A stretch of DNA of 64,000 bases from Selenomonadales bacterium 4137-cl (GTDB lineage Bacteria; Bacillota; Negativicutes; Sporomusales; UBA7701). Positions 8,285-16,714 of the stretch are shown piece by piece. The notes beneath the pieces are model-generated. The model was given only the letters and a program-made list of their open reading frames with translations, had not been told where the DNA came from and searched no databases. A program made the translations under genes and the position numbers. Numbering within the stretch: the first letter of the stretch is position 1; every line of letters starts with the position of its first letter. The stretch lies in the NCBI GenBank assembly GCA_032334055.1, contig JAUOZS010000002.1, positions 62,001 through 126,000 on the forward strand, in the 5' to 3' direction.

Positions 8285-9013
8285 ATGCGGTTCGTAGCCG
8301 ACCTGCATGTTCACACTGTCGCCAGCGGCCATGCTTACAGCACGGTGCTGGAGGTCGCCCGCGCCGCCGCCGACCGGGGGCTGGAGATGATCGCCGTCAC
8401 CGATCACGGGCCGGCGATGCCGGGCGGGCCGCACGCCTACCATTTCAGCAATCAGTTTTGCATGCCTGAGAGTCTCTTCGGCGTAAGGGTGCTGAAGGGC
8501 GTGGAGGCGAACGTTATGGACCGCGACGGGACGCTCGATCTCGACGAGGGCCGCCTGGCGAAGATGGAGGTGGTGCTGGCGGGGCTGCACACCTTCTGCG
8601 CTCCGTACGGCACGGTGGCCGAGAACACGGCGATGATGGTCAATACGATCAGGAACCCCTGGGTGGACGTTATCGTGCATCCGGGGAACCCGGAGTATCT
8701 CATCGACGAGGAGGCGGTGGTCCGGGAGGCGGCGGAGCAGGGCGTGGCCCTGGAGATCAACAACAGTTCGCTGACCGTCTCGCGCAAGGGCAGCCTGCCC
8801 CACTGCGACCACATCGCCTGCCTGGCGAAGGAGTACGGCTGCAAGATCCTGATGGGCTCGGACAGCCATTTTGCTTATTCGGTGGGCGACTTCGGCGCGG
8901 CCGCCGAGATCGTCGCCAGGAACGGCATCGATCCGGCCAACGTGCTCAATACCTCGGTGGAGGCAATCACGCGCTACCTGAAGGAGCGCAGGGATAAAAG
9001 ACCGACGAAGTGA
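8285..9013 (+). CDS. PHP-domain phosphatase (YcdX-like)
   Basis: 242 residues. Metal-binding motifs of the PHP superfamily are visible: DLHVHTVAS (HxH), AVTDHGPAMPGGPH, KGVEANVM, LAGLHTF, IVHPGNPEY and a C-terminal GSDSHFAY. These give the trinuclear metal site of YcdX-type phosphoesterases; the physiological substrate is unknown. ATG 8285 follows AAGGGGGG. It is upstream of rapZ, separated only by a compact repeat copy, so it may be cotranscribed with the rapZ-glmR-whiA genes. Confidence 0.88.
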   Translation: MRFVADLHVHTVASGHAYSTVLEVARAAADRGLEMIAVTDHGPAMPGGPHAYHFSNQFCMPESLFGVRVLKGVEANVMDRDGTLDLDEGRLAKMEVVLAGLHTFCAPYGTVAENTAMMVNTIRNPWVDVIVHPGNPEYLIDEEAVVREAAEQGVALEINNSSLTVSRKGSLPHCDHIACLAKEYGCKILMGSDSHFAYSVGDFGAAAEIVARNGIDPANVLNTSVEAITRYLKERRDKRPTK

Positions 9014-9026
9014 CGTTATAAGCTTA

Positions 9027-9065
9027 GACTGTTTAGAATCCCGCAGACGGGGGGATAAACGGTCG
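9027..9065. repeat. Dispersed palindromic intergenic repeat, copy C (compact form)
   Basis: ACTGTTTAGAATCCC followed at once by CCGCAGACGGGGGGATAAAC and GGTC: the two terminal arms of the family with almost no loop. It occupies the gap between the PHP gene and rapZ. Confidence 0.5.
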
Positions 9066-9082
9066 CAGGTGGTGGGGGAAGA

Positions 9083-9961
9083 ATGGATAACTTTCGCCTT
9101 GTTGTCATAACCGGCATGTCTGGGGCGGGCAAGACCCAGGTTGTCCGCGCGATGGAGGACCTGGGCTATTTCTGCGTGGATAACCTGCCGCCGACGCTTA
9201 TTCCCAAGTTCGCGGAGCTGTGCGTGCAGTCCGCGGGCCGGGTGAGCAAGATCGCCCTGGTGGTCGACATCCGCGGCGGCGAGTTTTTCGACACTCTTGT
9301 GCAGGTGCTCGAGGACCTGGAGACCCAGGGGTTCATGTACGAGATCCTTTTCCTGGAGGCGTCGGACGAAACGCTCATCCGCCGCTATAAGGAGTCGCGC
9401 CGTCGCCACCCCATGGCCCCCTTCGGCCGGGTGAGCGAGGGCATCAGCCGCGAGCGCGAGCGCCTGGAGCATATCCGCGGCCGCGCCACCCACATCATCG
9501 ACACGTCCGACCTGGCCACGGCCCAGCTCAAGGAGAAGATCACCGCTTTGTTCGCCGGCGAGCGCGAGAGCGACCGGATGACGGTTACGGTGGTGTCGTT
9601 CGGGTTCAAGTACGGCATCCCGCTGGACGCCGACATGGTGTTCGACGTGCGGTTCCTGCCCAACCCGTTCTATGTTGAGTCGCTTAGGCGCAAGAGCGGG
9701 AAGGAGACCGACGTCAGCGATTATATCGGCAAGTGGCCGATCACCCACCAGTTCCTCGACAAGCTCGGCGGCCTGATCGATTTCCTGGTGCCCAACTATG
9801 TCAAGGAGGGCAAGGGACAACTGATTATTGCCGTGGGCTGCACCGGCGGGCTGCACCGTTCGGTGTTCGTGGCCGAGAAGATTTACGAGGGGCTGAAGAA
9901 GAAGGGCTACAGGGTGGGTGTGGAGCACCGGGATATCAAGCATAACGTGCTGGAAGTCTAG
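9083..9961 (+). CDS. rapZ: RNase adapter / nucleotide-binding protein RapZ (YvcJ)
   Basis: 292 residues. The N-terminal P-loop TGMSGAGKTQVVRAMEDLGYFCVDNLPP is the family signature; DSDLA-type kinase-like region follows. The C-terminal domain (about 160-290) has VSFGFKYGIPLDADMVFDVRFLPNPFY and IAVGCTGGLHRSVFVAEKI with the HR(S)V motif. In E. coli RapZ steers GlmZ decay to control glucosamine-6-phosphate synthesis; in Firmicutes YvcJ binds and hydrolyses nucleotides and lies with glmR and whiA, as here. ATG 9083 follows GGGGGAAG. Confidence 0.96.
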   Translation: MDNFRLVVITGMSGAGKTQVVRAMEDLGYFCVDNLPPTLIPKFAELCVQSAGRVSKIALVVDIRGGEFFDTLVQVLEDLETQGFMYEILFLEASDETLIRRYKESRRRHPMAPFGRVSEGISRERERLEHIRGRATHIIDTSDLATAQLKEKITALFAGERESDRMTVTVVSFGFKYGIPLDADMVFDVRFLPNPFYVESLRRKSGKETDVSDYIGKWPITHQFLDKLGGLIDFLVPNYVKEGKGQLIIAVGCTGGLHRSVFVAEKIYEGLKKKGYRVGVEHRDIKHNVLEV

Positions 9962-9975
9962 TTTCGATACATCGG

Positions 9976-10096
9976 CGGCTGTTGATAAGCGTCGCCTCGC
10001 GGCGTTGCAACTGCGTCTGCCATCCTCAGCGTACGTTCGAGTACGCTTCCGGTGTCAGACTTGTTGCGCCTTGCGACGCTTGCTTCTGAACAGCCG
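9976..10096. repeat. Dispersed palindromic intergenic repeat, copy D1 (long form)
   Basis: Left arm CGGCTGTTGATAAGCGTCGC; right arm GCGACGCTTGCTTCTGAACA then GCCG. Internal hairpin GCGTAC (10029-10034) / GTACGC (10041-10046). Confidence 0.75.
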
Positions 10097-10125
10097 CTCG
10101 CCTAAACGTGTCCCGGAAATACACG

Positions 10126-10243
10126 AACTGGCTAGAAGCGAGTAGCGCAAGGCGCCGAGCCACGGCACCGGAGGCGTACACAGACGTACGCCGAGGATGA
10201 CGGCGGCGAAGGCAACGCCGCGATACGAAGCTTATCGCCGGTT
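10126..10243. repeat. Dispersed palindromic intergenic repeat, copy D2 (long form)
   Basis: Left arm AACTGGCTAGAAGCG; right arm CGAAGCTTATCGCCGGTT; internal hairpin GGCGTAC (10173-10179) / GTACGCC (10186-10192). With D1 it fills the 297-base gap between rapZ and glmR. Confidence 0.7.
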
Positions 10244-10258
10244 CCCCAGGAGCATGGC

Positions 10259-11632
10259 GTGAACTACCTGAAGTGGTTATACCCCGGCATGAAGCTCAAA
10301 AGATGGCTGCTGCTCTTTTCGCTGGGCGTCATCGCCGCCAGCCTGGGGCTTGCCATTGTCTTCAACTATAAATACATCGGCGTGGTAGAGGAGAATATTT
10401 TCAAGCTGTTTTACCGCGCCACGGGTAAGTATTATTACGCCGTGACGACGGTGGCCGGCACGGTCATTTTCGTCCTCGGACTGGCGGTGATGACGTTTTC
10501 CACCCGCCAGATCATTCGCTCGGTGGTCAGTGTGCTGCTGCCGGAGGGGTCAGATAAGCTTGTGGAGATCATCTTCCAGAAGCGCAAGCTCAACCGGGGA
10601 CCGGCGGTGGCGGTCCTCGGCGGCGGCACCGGGCTGTCGGTGCTCCTGAGGGGCATCAAGGGCGTAACGAGCAATATCACGGCGATCGTGACGGTGGCCG
10701 ACGACGGCGGCTCGTCGGGACGTATCCGCAACGACCTCGGCATCATCCCGCCGGGCGATCTCAGGAGTTGCCTGGTGGCGCTGGCCGATACCGAGCCGCT
10801 GATGGAGAAGTTGTTCCAGCACCGCTTCGGCGGTGCGGGCGACCTGGCCGGGCACAGCTTCGGCAATTTGTTCATCGCCGCGATGACCGAGGTGCTGGGC
10901 GATGTGGAGCTGGCGCTGAAGGAATCGAGCAAGGTTCTGGCGGTTAGGGGCCAGGTGCTGCCGTCGTCGGCCCAGACCATCCGCCTGGCGGCGGAGATGA
11001 CGGACGGCAGCGTGGTGGAGGGCGAGTCGTGCATTCCGCTCGCCGGCAAGGTTATCAAGCGGGTGTTTATCAGGCCGGAGGACGCCCCGCCGGTGGCAAG
11101 CGCCATCGAGGCGATCGAGAACGCCGACGCCTGCATCCTGGGGCCCGGCAGCCTTTACACCAGCGTCATCCCCAACCTGCTGGTCGGCGGCATCGCCGAC
11201 GCGCTGCGCCGCACCCAGGCGGTGAAGATCTATATCTGCAATGTGATGACCCAGCCGGGGGAGACGGACGGCTATACGGCGTCGCGCCACGTCCAGGCGA
11301 TTTTCGATCATGTCGGCCCGGGGCTGATCGATTACGTGGTGGTGAACGACCAGGCGGTCGCGTCCCACCTGCAGGCGGTTTACGCCCGCCAGGCCGCGTA
11401 TCCGGTGACGGTGGACACCGAGGCGCTGGAGGTTCTCGGCGTCAAGACGGTGAAGGCCAACCTTATCAGCGAGACGGTGCTGGTGCGCCACGATCCCGTA
11501 AAGCTGTCGCAGACGATCATGGAGATGGTTTTCCGGCTCAAGGCGAGTTCGGAGCGGATGAAGCTGCTGGATTATTACCTGATCGCCGATAACATCAAGG
11601 AGCTTAAAAACGGCGACGACAGTCGCCGGTAA
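10259..11632 (+). CDS. glmR: GlmR/YvcK family protein with N-terminal membrane anchor
   Basis: 457 residues, versus about 320 in Bacillus. Residues from about 115 onward are the YvcK/CofD-like domain: VAVLGGGTGLSVLLRGIK, TVADDGGSSGRIRNDLGIIPPGDLRSCLVALAD, GHSFGNLFIAAM and LGPGSLYTSVIPNLLV. In Bacillus GlmR binds UDP-GlcNAc and stimulates GlmS, controlling carbon flow to the cell wall. The extra N terminus has two hydrophobic segments (about 18-36 and 60-80), suggesting the protein is held at the membrane. GTG 10259 follows AGGAG by seven bases. Lies between rapZ and whiA, the usual Firmicute order. Confidence 0.93.
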   Translation: MNYLKWLYPGMKLKRWLLLFSLGVIAASLGLAIVFNYKYIGVVEENIFKLFYRATGKYYYAVTTVAGTVIFVLGLAVMTFSTRQIIRSVVSVLLPEGSDKLVEIIFQKRKLNRGPAVAVLGGGTGLSVLLRGIKGVTSNITAIVTVADDGGSSGRIRNDLGIIPPGDLRSCLVALADTEPLMEKLFQHRFGGAGDLAGHSFGNLFIAAMTEVLGDVELALKESSKVLAVRGQVLPSSAQTIRLAAEMTDGSVVEGESCIPLAGKVIKRVFIRPEDAPPVASAIEAIENADACILGPGSLYTSVIPNLLVGGIADALRRTQAVKIYICNVMTQPGETDGYTASRHVQAIFDHVGPGLIDYVVVNDQAVASHLQAVYARQAAYPVTVDTEALEVLGVKTVKANLISETVLVRHDPVKLSQTIMEMVFRLKASSERMKLLDYYLIADNIKELKNGDDSRR

Positions 11633-11661
11633 GATAGCTGCTAGTCATGGAGTGAGCTTGG

Positions 11662-12600
11662 GTGTCCTTTTCCACGGATGTGAAAAACGAACTGGCCAGG
11701 GTGACGGACGAGCAGAGCTGCTGCCACGTCGCCGAGCTTGCCGCCCTTATGAGGATGGGCGGCACGATGCTTATCAGCGGCCACAATACCGTAGGCGTCA
11801 ACTTTACGACTGAGAACGCGGCGGTGGCCCGTAAGGCGCTGACGCTCATCAAGCATGGTTTTGGCCTTGCCACCGAGGTGGTGGTTACCCGCGCCCGCCG
11901 GCTGAAAAAGGCCAATTCGTATCATGTGAGGGTGGCGCCGTCGCCGGTGGTGGCCAAGCTGCTGGCCGAGCTCGGCATCATGCGGGGCGAGGTCATCAAC
12001 GCCGGCCGCGACATGGGCCTGCTGCGCAAGGCCTGCTGCCGCCGGGCGTATCTTCGGGGCGCCTTCCTCGGCGGCGGATCGGTGAGCAGGCCCGAGGGGG
12101 AGTATCATCTCGAACTGGTGACCGGCAACCACGATTTCGCCAAGACGCTGGTGCGGCTGCTGAAGTCGTTCGGACTGCCGGCCCGGATGACCGACCGCAA
12201 GCAGGATTTCGTCGTTTATCTCAAGGACGGCGACGCGATAACCTCCCTGCTGCGCATCATCGGCGCCCATAACGCCCTGTTCGCGTTCGAGAACGTGCGG
12301 GTGGTCAAGGATATGCGCAACCAGGTGAACAGGCTGGTGAATTGCGAGACGGCCAATCTGCAGAAGACGGTGAACGCCGCGGTGCGGCAGGTGGAGAGCA
12401 TCAGGCTGGTCGCGGCCCGCATGGGGCTGGACAAGCTGCCGCCCAGCCTGCAGGAGGCGGCCGAGCTGCGTCTCGCCCACCAGGAGGCCACGCTGCAGGA
12501 GTTGGTCGATCTGGCGGACGGACGGGTTGGCAAGTCGGGCATGAATCACCGCTTGCGGAAACTGGAACAGATCGCCCGCGACCTGGAAGGGAAGGAATAG
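11662..12600 (+). CDS. whiA: DNA-binding protein WhiA
   Basis: 312 residues. The N-terminal two-thirds is the LAGLIDADG homing-endonuclease-like fold (CCHVAELAALMRMGG; RRAYLRGAFLGGGSVSRPEGEYHLELV). The C-terminal helix-turn-helix domain contains LPPSLQEAAELRLAHQEATLQELVDL followed by KSGMNHRLRKLEQIA. WhiA lacks nuclease activity and acts in chromosome segregation and division in Firmicutes. GTG start after GGAG. The deacetylase gene begins at the base after its stop. Confidence 0.96.
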   Translation: MSFSTDVKNELARVTDEQSCCHVAELAALMRMGGTMLISGHNTVGVNFTTENAAVARKALTLIKHGFGLATEVVVTRARRLKKANSYHVRVAPSPVVAKLLAELGIMRGEVINAGRDMGLLRKACCRRAYLRGAFLGGGSVSRPEGEYHLELVTGNHDFAKTLVRLLKSFGLPARMTDRKQDFVVYLKDGDAITSLLRIIGAHNALFAFENVRVVKDMRNQVNRLVNCETANLQKTVNAAVRQVESIRLVAARMGLDKLPPSLQEAAELRLAHQEATLQELVDLADGRVGKSGMNHRLRKLEQIARDLEGKE

Positions 12601-13359
12601 ATGAAGCTGCTGTCGAGGGGCGCCGCTGTCGGCGCCGCGCTTATTATCCTGGCCGCCGTGTGGGCGGCGTGGCCCGCCGCCGGCGTGCCCATCCTGTCCT
12701 ATCACAAGGTGGGCGACACGGAGGAAGCCTACAGCGTGGCGCCGGCCGACTTCGAGCGGCAGATGGCTTACCTGGCGGACAAGGGCTACACGGCGATCAC
12801 GATGGCCGATCTCTTCGGCCGCCTGACAGCGGGGAAACCTCTGCCGGCGCGGCCGGTGGTCATTACCTTCGACGATGGGTACGCCGACAATTATTACACA
12901 GCGCTGCCGATCATGGCCAAATACGGCATGCGGGCGACGGTGTTCGTGGTCACCGATTTCCTCGGCGAGCGGCCGTATCTTACCTGGGACGAGGTGAAGG
13001 CGCTGCGGGCGGCGGGCACCGAGATTGGCTCCCATTCCCTGGCGCACCGGGCGCTGCCCGAGCTGCCGGCCGACGAGCGGCTGCGGGATGTTGCGGCGTC
13101 GAAGGAAGGGCTGGAATGGCGGCTGGATGCGCCGGTTCGCTTCTTCGCCTACCCGTTCGGCCGTTATGACGCGGCTTCGGAAGAAGCGCTGCAGGCCGTC
13201 GGGTACCGGGCGGCGGTGAGCACCAGGCTGGGGCTCAATAATCCCGGCGACGATCTGTACGCTTTGAAGCGGATCAACATCCCCCGCAGCCGGTGGGGGC
13301 TGCTGGAGTTTCGCCTGCGATTGCTGCGGGCCAACGTATACGAAAAGTTGGGGCTATGA
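12601..13359 (+). CDS. Exported polysaccharide deacetylase (NodB domain)
   Basis: 252 residues. An N-terminal signal/anchor (about 6-26) is followed by PILSYHKVG, then the NodB domain with TFDDGYADNYYTALP (catalytic base and metal Asp), GSHSLAHRAL (metal-binding His pair) and FAYPFGRYDAASEEAL. Carbohydrate esterase 4 enzymes of this type remove acetyl groups from peptidoglycan or secreted polysaccharide. It starts immediately after whiA, so it is cotranscribed. The substrate cannot be inferred. Confidence 0.9.
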   Translation: MKLLSRGAAVGAALIILAAVWAAWPAAGVPILSYHKVGDTEEAYSVAPADFERQMAYLADKGYTAITMADLFGRLTAGKPLPARPVVITFDDGYADNYYTALPIMAKYGMRATVFVVTDFLGERPYLTWDEVKALRAAGTEIGSHSLAHRALPELPADERLRDVAASKEGLEWRLDAPVRFFAYPFGRYDAASEEALQAVGYRAAVSTRLGLNNPGDDLYALKRINIPRSRWGLLEFRLRLLRANVYEKLGL

Positions 13360-13494
13360 GGTGGGCGTCCGCGGGGGCGTCCCTTTTCCTATGCCGGCAG
13401 CGGCGGCGATAATTTCCTGGCACCCGTTTTATTTACATAACAAATAGACGCTTGTTATAATGATAAGTGATCCAAGAGCAGGAGGTACATATAT

Positions 13495-14580
13495 ATGAGT
13501 TATATAATGAAGCGGTTCAAGGCGGCGGCGCTGGCGGCGGCGCTGGCGTTCGCCCTCGGGGGCGCGGCCGCGGCCGCCGGGCCGGCAGACCTCGATATCC
13601 TGAAGCTGCCGGAGTGGCAGGTGACCTCGAGCCCGTACGGGGGTAAGCTGCTGTTATCCGACAGCCCGGAGATGGTCGCGGCCGACGGTATTCTTTACCA
13701 GGACAAGGTGGCGGGCAATGTGCGCCTGTTTTTCCATCACGTGAATGCGACGGCTGTTCCCAAAAGGCTGGCGGTGCTGCTGGAGAACGCCGGTCCGGAG
13801 GCGGCGACGGTGACGGTCCACCAGTACGGCGTCGGCGGTCCGGGTTACGACTGGATGGCTGTGGGCAAGGCGGCCCAGGAGGCCTATCTGGACGGCGGCG
13901 AGCTCTATGTGGCGGAGGTGCCGGCCGGCGGGGCGGCGACGCTTTCGGCCGCGCTGCAGGGCGCGGTGGTCAAACCGAATATGCTGGTCAACGGGATTTT
14001 CGACTTCATCGCCGACAGGCCGGTGACGGTCAAGGTGATGATGCTGCCGACGGACGCGGATATACGGAAGTTCGCCCGCGCGGCGAGGGTGCTGCCGCCC
14101 GACGAGCAGAAGCTGCGCGGCACGTTCGAGGGCAAGGACCGCATGCTGGTGCCGATGAAGGTGTACGATCCGCAGACCGACGGGCCGGTGGCGCTGACGC
14201 TGGCCGACAACGCGCTTGACCGGTACGTGACGGGGATCGATGCCACCACCGGGGAAAAGGTGCTCAATTACGGCAACTACGGCGTGGTGTACAAATTGTT
14301 CCTGCCGTCCGGCGGCCGGGGAATGACCGCCTATTACCTCAATCCGCGGGGCGGCGATTATGCCGGCGCGCTGGGGGTGAAGTACCGGCACGCGGACGCG
14401 CCGCCGGTGCCGACGCCGGCCGGCAGGACCGGCTTCGGTCACGACAAGTTGACCGATTTCGCCCCTGTGGGCATGTTCGCCAACGGCGAGTCGCTGTGGC
14501 TGACGTTCAGCCCGCCGGGGGCGTCGAATCTGCCGGTGAAGCTTGTCATCGTGCCTGAGAAGCGGGGGACGGGGATTTAG
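13495..14580 (+). CDS. Secreted protein of unknown function
   Basis: 361 residues. A signal peptide occupies about 5-28 (FKAAALAAALAFALGGAAAAAG). The mature part is predicted mainly beta-strand, e.g. GNVRLFFHHVNATAVPKRLAVLLEN, TVTVHQYGVGGPGYDW and ESLWLTFSPPGASNLPVKLVIVP, suggesting tandem immunoglobulin-like sandwiches. No catalytic motif is recognised. CAGGAGG lies nine bases before ATG 13495; a second ATG at 13507 would give the same mature protein. Monocistronic with its own upstream AT-rich region and a short terminator at 14580. Confidence 0.75.
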   Translation: MSYIMKRFKAAALAAALAFALGGAAAAAGPADLDILKLPEWQVTSSPYGGKLLLSDSPEMVAADGILYQDKVAGNVRLFFHHVNATAVPKRLAVLLENAGPEAATVTVHQYGVGGPGYDWMAVGKAAQEAYLDGGELYVAEVPAGGAATLSAALQGAVVKPNMLVNGIFDFIADRPVTVKVMMLPTDADIRKFARAARVLPPDEQKLRGTFEGKDRMLVPMKVYDPQTDGPVALTLADNALDRYVTGIDATTGEKVLNYGNYGVVYKLFLPSGGRGMTAYYLNPRGGDYAGALGVKYRHADAPPVPTPAGRTGFGHDKLTDFAPVGMFANGESLWLTFSPPGASNLPVKLVIVPEKRGTGI

Positions 14581-14596
14581 CGGCAACCGCTTTTTT
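14580..14596 (+). terminator. Short terminator after the secreted protein gene
   Basis: GCGG-CAA-CCGC followed by six T. The stem is only four base pairs, so it may be weak. Confidence 0.45.
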
Positions 14597-14637
14597 CCTG
14601 GCGGGGATTGTGCTAAAATAGTACCCGAGGTGATAAC

Positions 14638-14856
14638 ATGGCCGTTAAAGTATGCAAAACCGTCCTGAAGCTGCTTGTCAAGGATATCGACTTCACCGCA
14701 GCGGAAGCCAAAGTAAGCTTCAACACAGTGCTCGATGCCCTTGCCACCGATCACCCGGAAATTACCGTCTCCGAGGAAGAGTGGAACAAGCTGGACGAAC
14801 AGACCAGGAATTCGCTTATCGATCAGGCCAAGGAAACATTGAAAGTTATCAGGTAG
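14638..14856 (+). CDS. Small conserved-looking hypothetical protein
   Basis: 72 residues, soluble and acidic, with predicted helices (DFTAAEAKVSFNTVLDALATDH; SEEEWNKLDEQTRNSLIDQAKETLKVIR). GAGGTGAT precedes the ATG, and a TAAAAT box about 20 bases upstream gives a plausible promoter. I do not recognise the family. It sits directly upstream of the SCIFF peptide gene but has a separate structured gap in between, so a functional link is only positional. Confidence 0.65.
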   Translation: MAVKVCKTVLKLLVKDIDFTAAEAKVSFNTVLDALATDHPEITVSEEEWNKLDEQTRNSLIDQAKETLKVIR

Positions 14857-14858
14857 CA

Positions 14859-14907
14859 GCCGTTCCCGGCCAAAGCGCCGGGCGCGGCTCCCGCCCCCGG
14901 GAATGGC
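14859..14907 (+). other. Long GC-rich hairpin downstream of the 72-residue gene
   Basis: GCCGTTCCCGG (14859-14869) pairs with CCGGGAATGGC (14897-14907). A second hairpin CCGTCTGG/CCAGACGG follows immediately. No T-run, so it is either a weak terminator or a structured spacer before the SCIFF promoter. Confidence 0.4.
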
Positions 14908-14925
14908 CGTCTGGTCGCCAGACGG

Positions 14926-14954
14926 TTGTCCGGGCTGGCAAAGTGTGGTATCAT
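14926..14954 (+). promoter_or_regulatory. Probable sigma-A promoter of the SCIFF gene
   Basis: TTGTCC (14926-14931), 17-base spacer, TATCAT (14949-14954), 44 bases before the start codon. Confidence 0.55.
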
Positions 14955-14997
14955 AATCTATGCAATCGCATACATATCGGCAAAGGGGGTTTTTACG

Positions 14998-15138
14998 ATG
15001 GCTAAACATATCGTTACCGTGAATAAAGGCTTGCTGCAAAAGACGGTCAAGACGGGCGGCTGCGGCGAGTGCCAGGCTTCGTGCCAGTCGGCCTGCAAGA
15101 CGTCGTGCACAGTAGGGAATCAGGTCTGCGCGAAGTAA
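14998..15138 (+). CDS. scfA: SCIFF ranthipeptide precursor (six cysteines in forty-five residues)
   Basis: 46 residues with exactly six cysteines (22, 25, 29, 33, 37, 44) in the C-terminal half, the definition of the SCIFF family. The maturase installs Cys-to-alpha-carbon thioether bridges; Thr35 and Thr38 are nearby candidate acceptors. The leader half (MAKHIVTVNKGLLQKTVKTGG) matches the usual SCIFF leader. AAAGGGGG precedes ATG 14998. It is followed by a terminator and then by the maturase gene, the standard arrangement. Its biological role is still poorly defined; related ranthipeptides affect quorum-related behaviour in some clostridia. Confidence 0.93.
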   Translation: MAKHIVTVNKGLLQKTVKTGGCGECQASCQSACKTSCTVGNQVCAK

Positions 15139-15149
15139 GTTTAGAGGCT

Positions 15150-15175
15150 GCCCTCGCAAACGCGGGGGCGTTTTA
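15150..15175 (+). terminator. Terminator/attenuator between scfA and scfB
   Basis: GCCCTCGC (15150-15157) / GCGGGGGC (15162-15169) then TTTTA. It probably lets the short peptide mRNA be made in excess over the maturase. Confidence 0.6.
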
Positions 15176-15180
15176 CTTGA

Positions 15181-15270
15181 GGCCGTTCAGAAACCCCAGA
15201 TGCTAGACGGCTCCGGGCCACGAACACGGAAGGCCGGAAAAAACAACGCAATGGGGCTTTATCAATGGCC
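15181..15270. repeat. Dispersed palindromic intergenic repeat, copy E (short form)
   Basis: GGCCGTTCAGAAACCCCAGA at 15181; right arm TGGGGCTTTATCAATGGCC ending at 15270. Ends 15 bases before the maturase start. Confidence 0.7.
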
Positions 15271-15284
15271 GGGGGAGAGAGAAG

Positions 15285-16640
15285 ATGGATATTCATAAAT
15301 TTCACCTGAACGGCATGTACGTCGTGCTCGATGTGAATAGCGGTGCGGTGCATGTCATGGATAAAGTGGCTTACGACGCGCTGGACGTGTTCGACGGCGG
15401 CAACGACGCGGCGACGGTCGCCGCGCTGAGCGGCGAGCACGGCGCGGCGGCGGCCGCCGAGGCAGTGGCCGAGCTTCACGGGCTTATCGACGAAGGGCAT
15501 CTATTTTCGCCTCCCGTGGAGGTGCCGGCCGTCCTGGACGATGCGCCGCTGGTCAAGTCTCTGTGCCTGCATATCGCCCACGACTGTAATCTGCGCTGCC
15601 GCTACTGCTTCGCCGGCACCGGCGACTTCGGCCACGACCGCGGCCTGATGCCGAAGGCGGTGGCTGAGCAGGCGGTGGATTTCATCATCGCCGGCAGCGG
15701 CCGGCGGCGGCACTGCGAGATGGATTTCTTCGGCGGCGAGCCGCTGCTGAACATGGAAACGGTACGCCACGCGGTGGCGTACGTCAGGCGGCGGGAGGCC
15801 GAGACCGGCAAGGTGTTCAAGCTGACGCTGACGACCAACGCCGTGCTACTCGATGAGGAGACGCTGGCGTTTTTGAACGCCGAGAACATCCAACTAGTGC
15901 TCAGTCTCGACGGCCGGCGGGAGGTGCACGACGCCATGCGGCCGTACGCCGACGGCCGGGGCAGCTGGGAGCAGGTGGTGGCAAGGGCCCGCCGGGCGGT
16001 CGCATCCCGCGGCGACAAGAATTATTACGTGCGCGGCACGTATACCGCCCATAACCTCGATTTCGCCGCCGACGTGCTGGCGATGGCCGACCTCGGCTTC
16101 ACCGAGCTGTCGGTCGAGCCGGTGATCGGCAAGGACGCCGGCTACGCCCTGCGGGAGGAGCATCTGCCGACGCTGTTCGACCAGTACGAAGCGCTGGCCG
16201 CCGAATATCTGGCCCGCCGCCGGGCGGGGCGGCCGTTCGAGTTCTTCCATTTCAACCTCAACCTCGACAACGGTCCGTGCGTGGCCAAGCGCCTGGCCGG
16301 CTGCGGGGCCGGACACGAATACTTCGCCGTGACCCCGGATGGCGACCTCTACCCATGCCACCAGTTTGTCGGCCGCGATGAATACCTTATCGGCAATCTC
16401 ACTGACGGGATCAAGAAGCCCGAACTTGTCCGGAGGTTTCGCCAGACCCACGCCCTGGCCAAACCGGCCTGCCGCGACTGCTGGGCCCGCTTCTACTGCA
16501 GCGGCGGTTGCCACGCCAACGCCCAGTTATTCGGCGGCGACATCGCCGAGCCGTACGCTTTGGGCTGCGAACTGCAGAAGAAAAGGCTGGAGTGCGCGAT
16601 CATGATTCAGGCGAGCCTGGCCATGGACGAGCGGGTATAG
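15285..16640 (+). CDS. scfB: SCIFF radical SAM maturase
   Basis: 451 residues. An N-terminal PqqD-like peptide-recognition region (about 1-85) is followed by the radical SAM motif CNLRCRYCF (CX3CX2C, about residue 100) and the GGEPL S-adenosylmethionine loop. The C-terminal SPASM domain binds auxiliary Fe-S clusters through cysteines in DGDLYPCHQFVG, CRDCWARFYCSGGCHANA and YALGCELQKKR. It forms thioether crosslinks in the SCIFF peptide encoded just upstream. GGGGGAGAG precedes the ATG. Length and motif order match the six-Cys-in-45 modification maturase family. Confidence 0.94.
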   Translation: MDIHKFHLNGMYVVLDVNSGAVHVMDKVAYDALDVFDGGNDAATVAALSGEHGAAAAAEAVAELHGLIDEGHLFSPPVEVPAVLDDAPLVKSLCLHIAHDCNLRCRYCFAGTGDFGHDRGLMPKAVAEQAVDFIIAGSGRRRHCEMDFFGGEPLLNMETVRHAVAYVRRREAETGKVFKLTLTTNAVLLDEETLAFLNAENIQLVLSLDGRREVHDAMRPYADGRGSWEQVVARARRAVASRGDKNYYVRGTYTAHNLDFAADVLAMADLGFTELSVEPVIGKDAGYALREEHLPTLFDQYEALAAEYLARRRAGRPFEFFHFNLNLDNGPCVAKRLAGCGAGHEYFAVTPDGDLYPCHQFVGRDEYLIGNLTDGIKKPELVRRFRQTHALAKPACRDCWARFYCSGGCHANAQLFGGDIAEPYALGCELQKKRLECAIMIQASLAMDERV

Positions 16641-16714
16641 GGCCGTTTTTCCCGGGTTGCGAAAAATCTGAATACATGGTAATCTCGGATTATGAAACGT
16701 AAACAGGAGTTATT

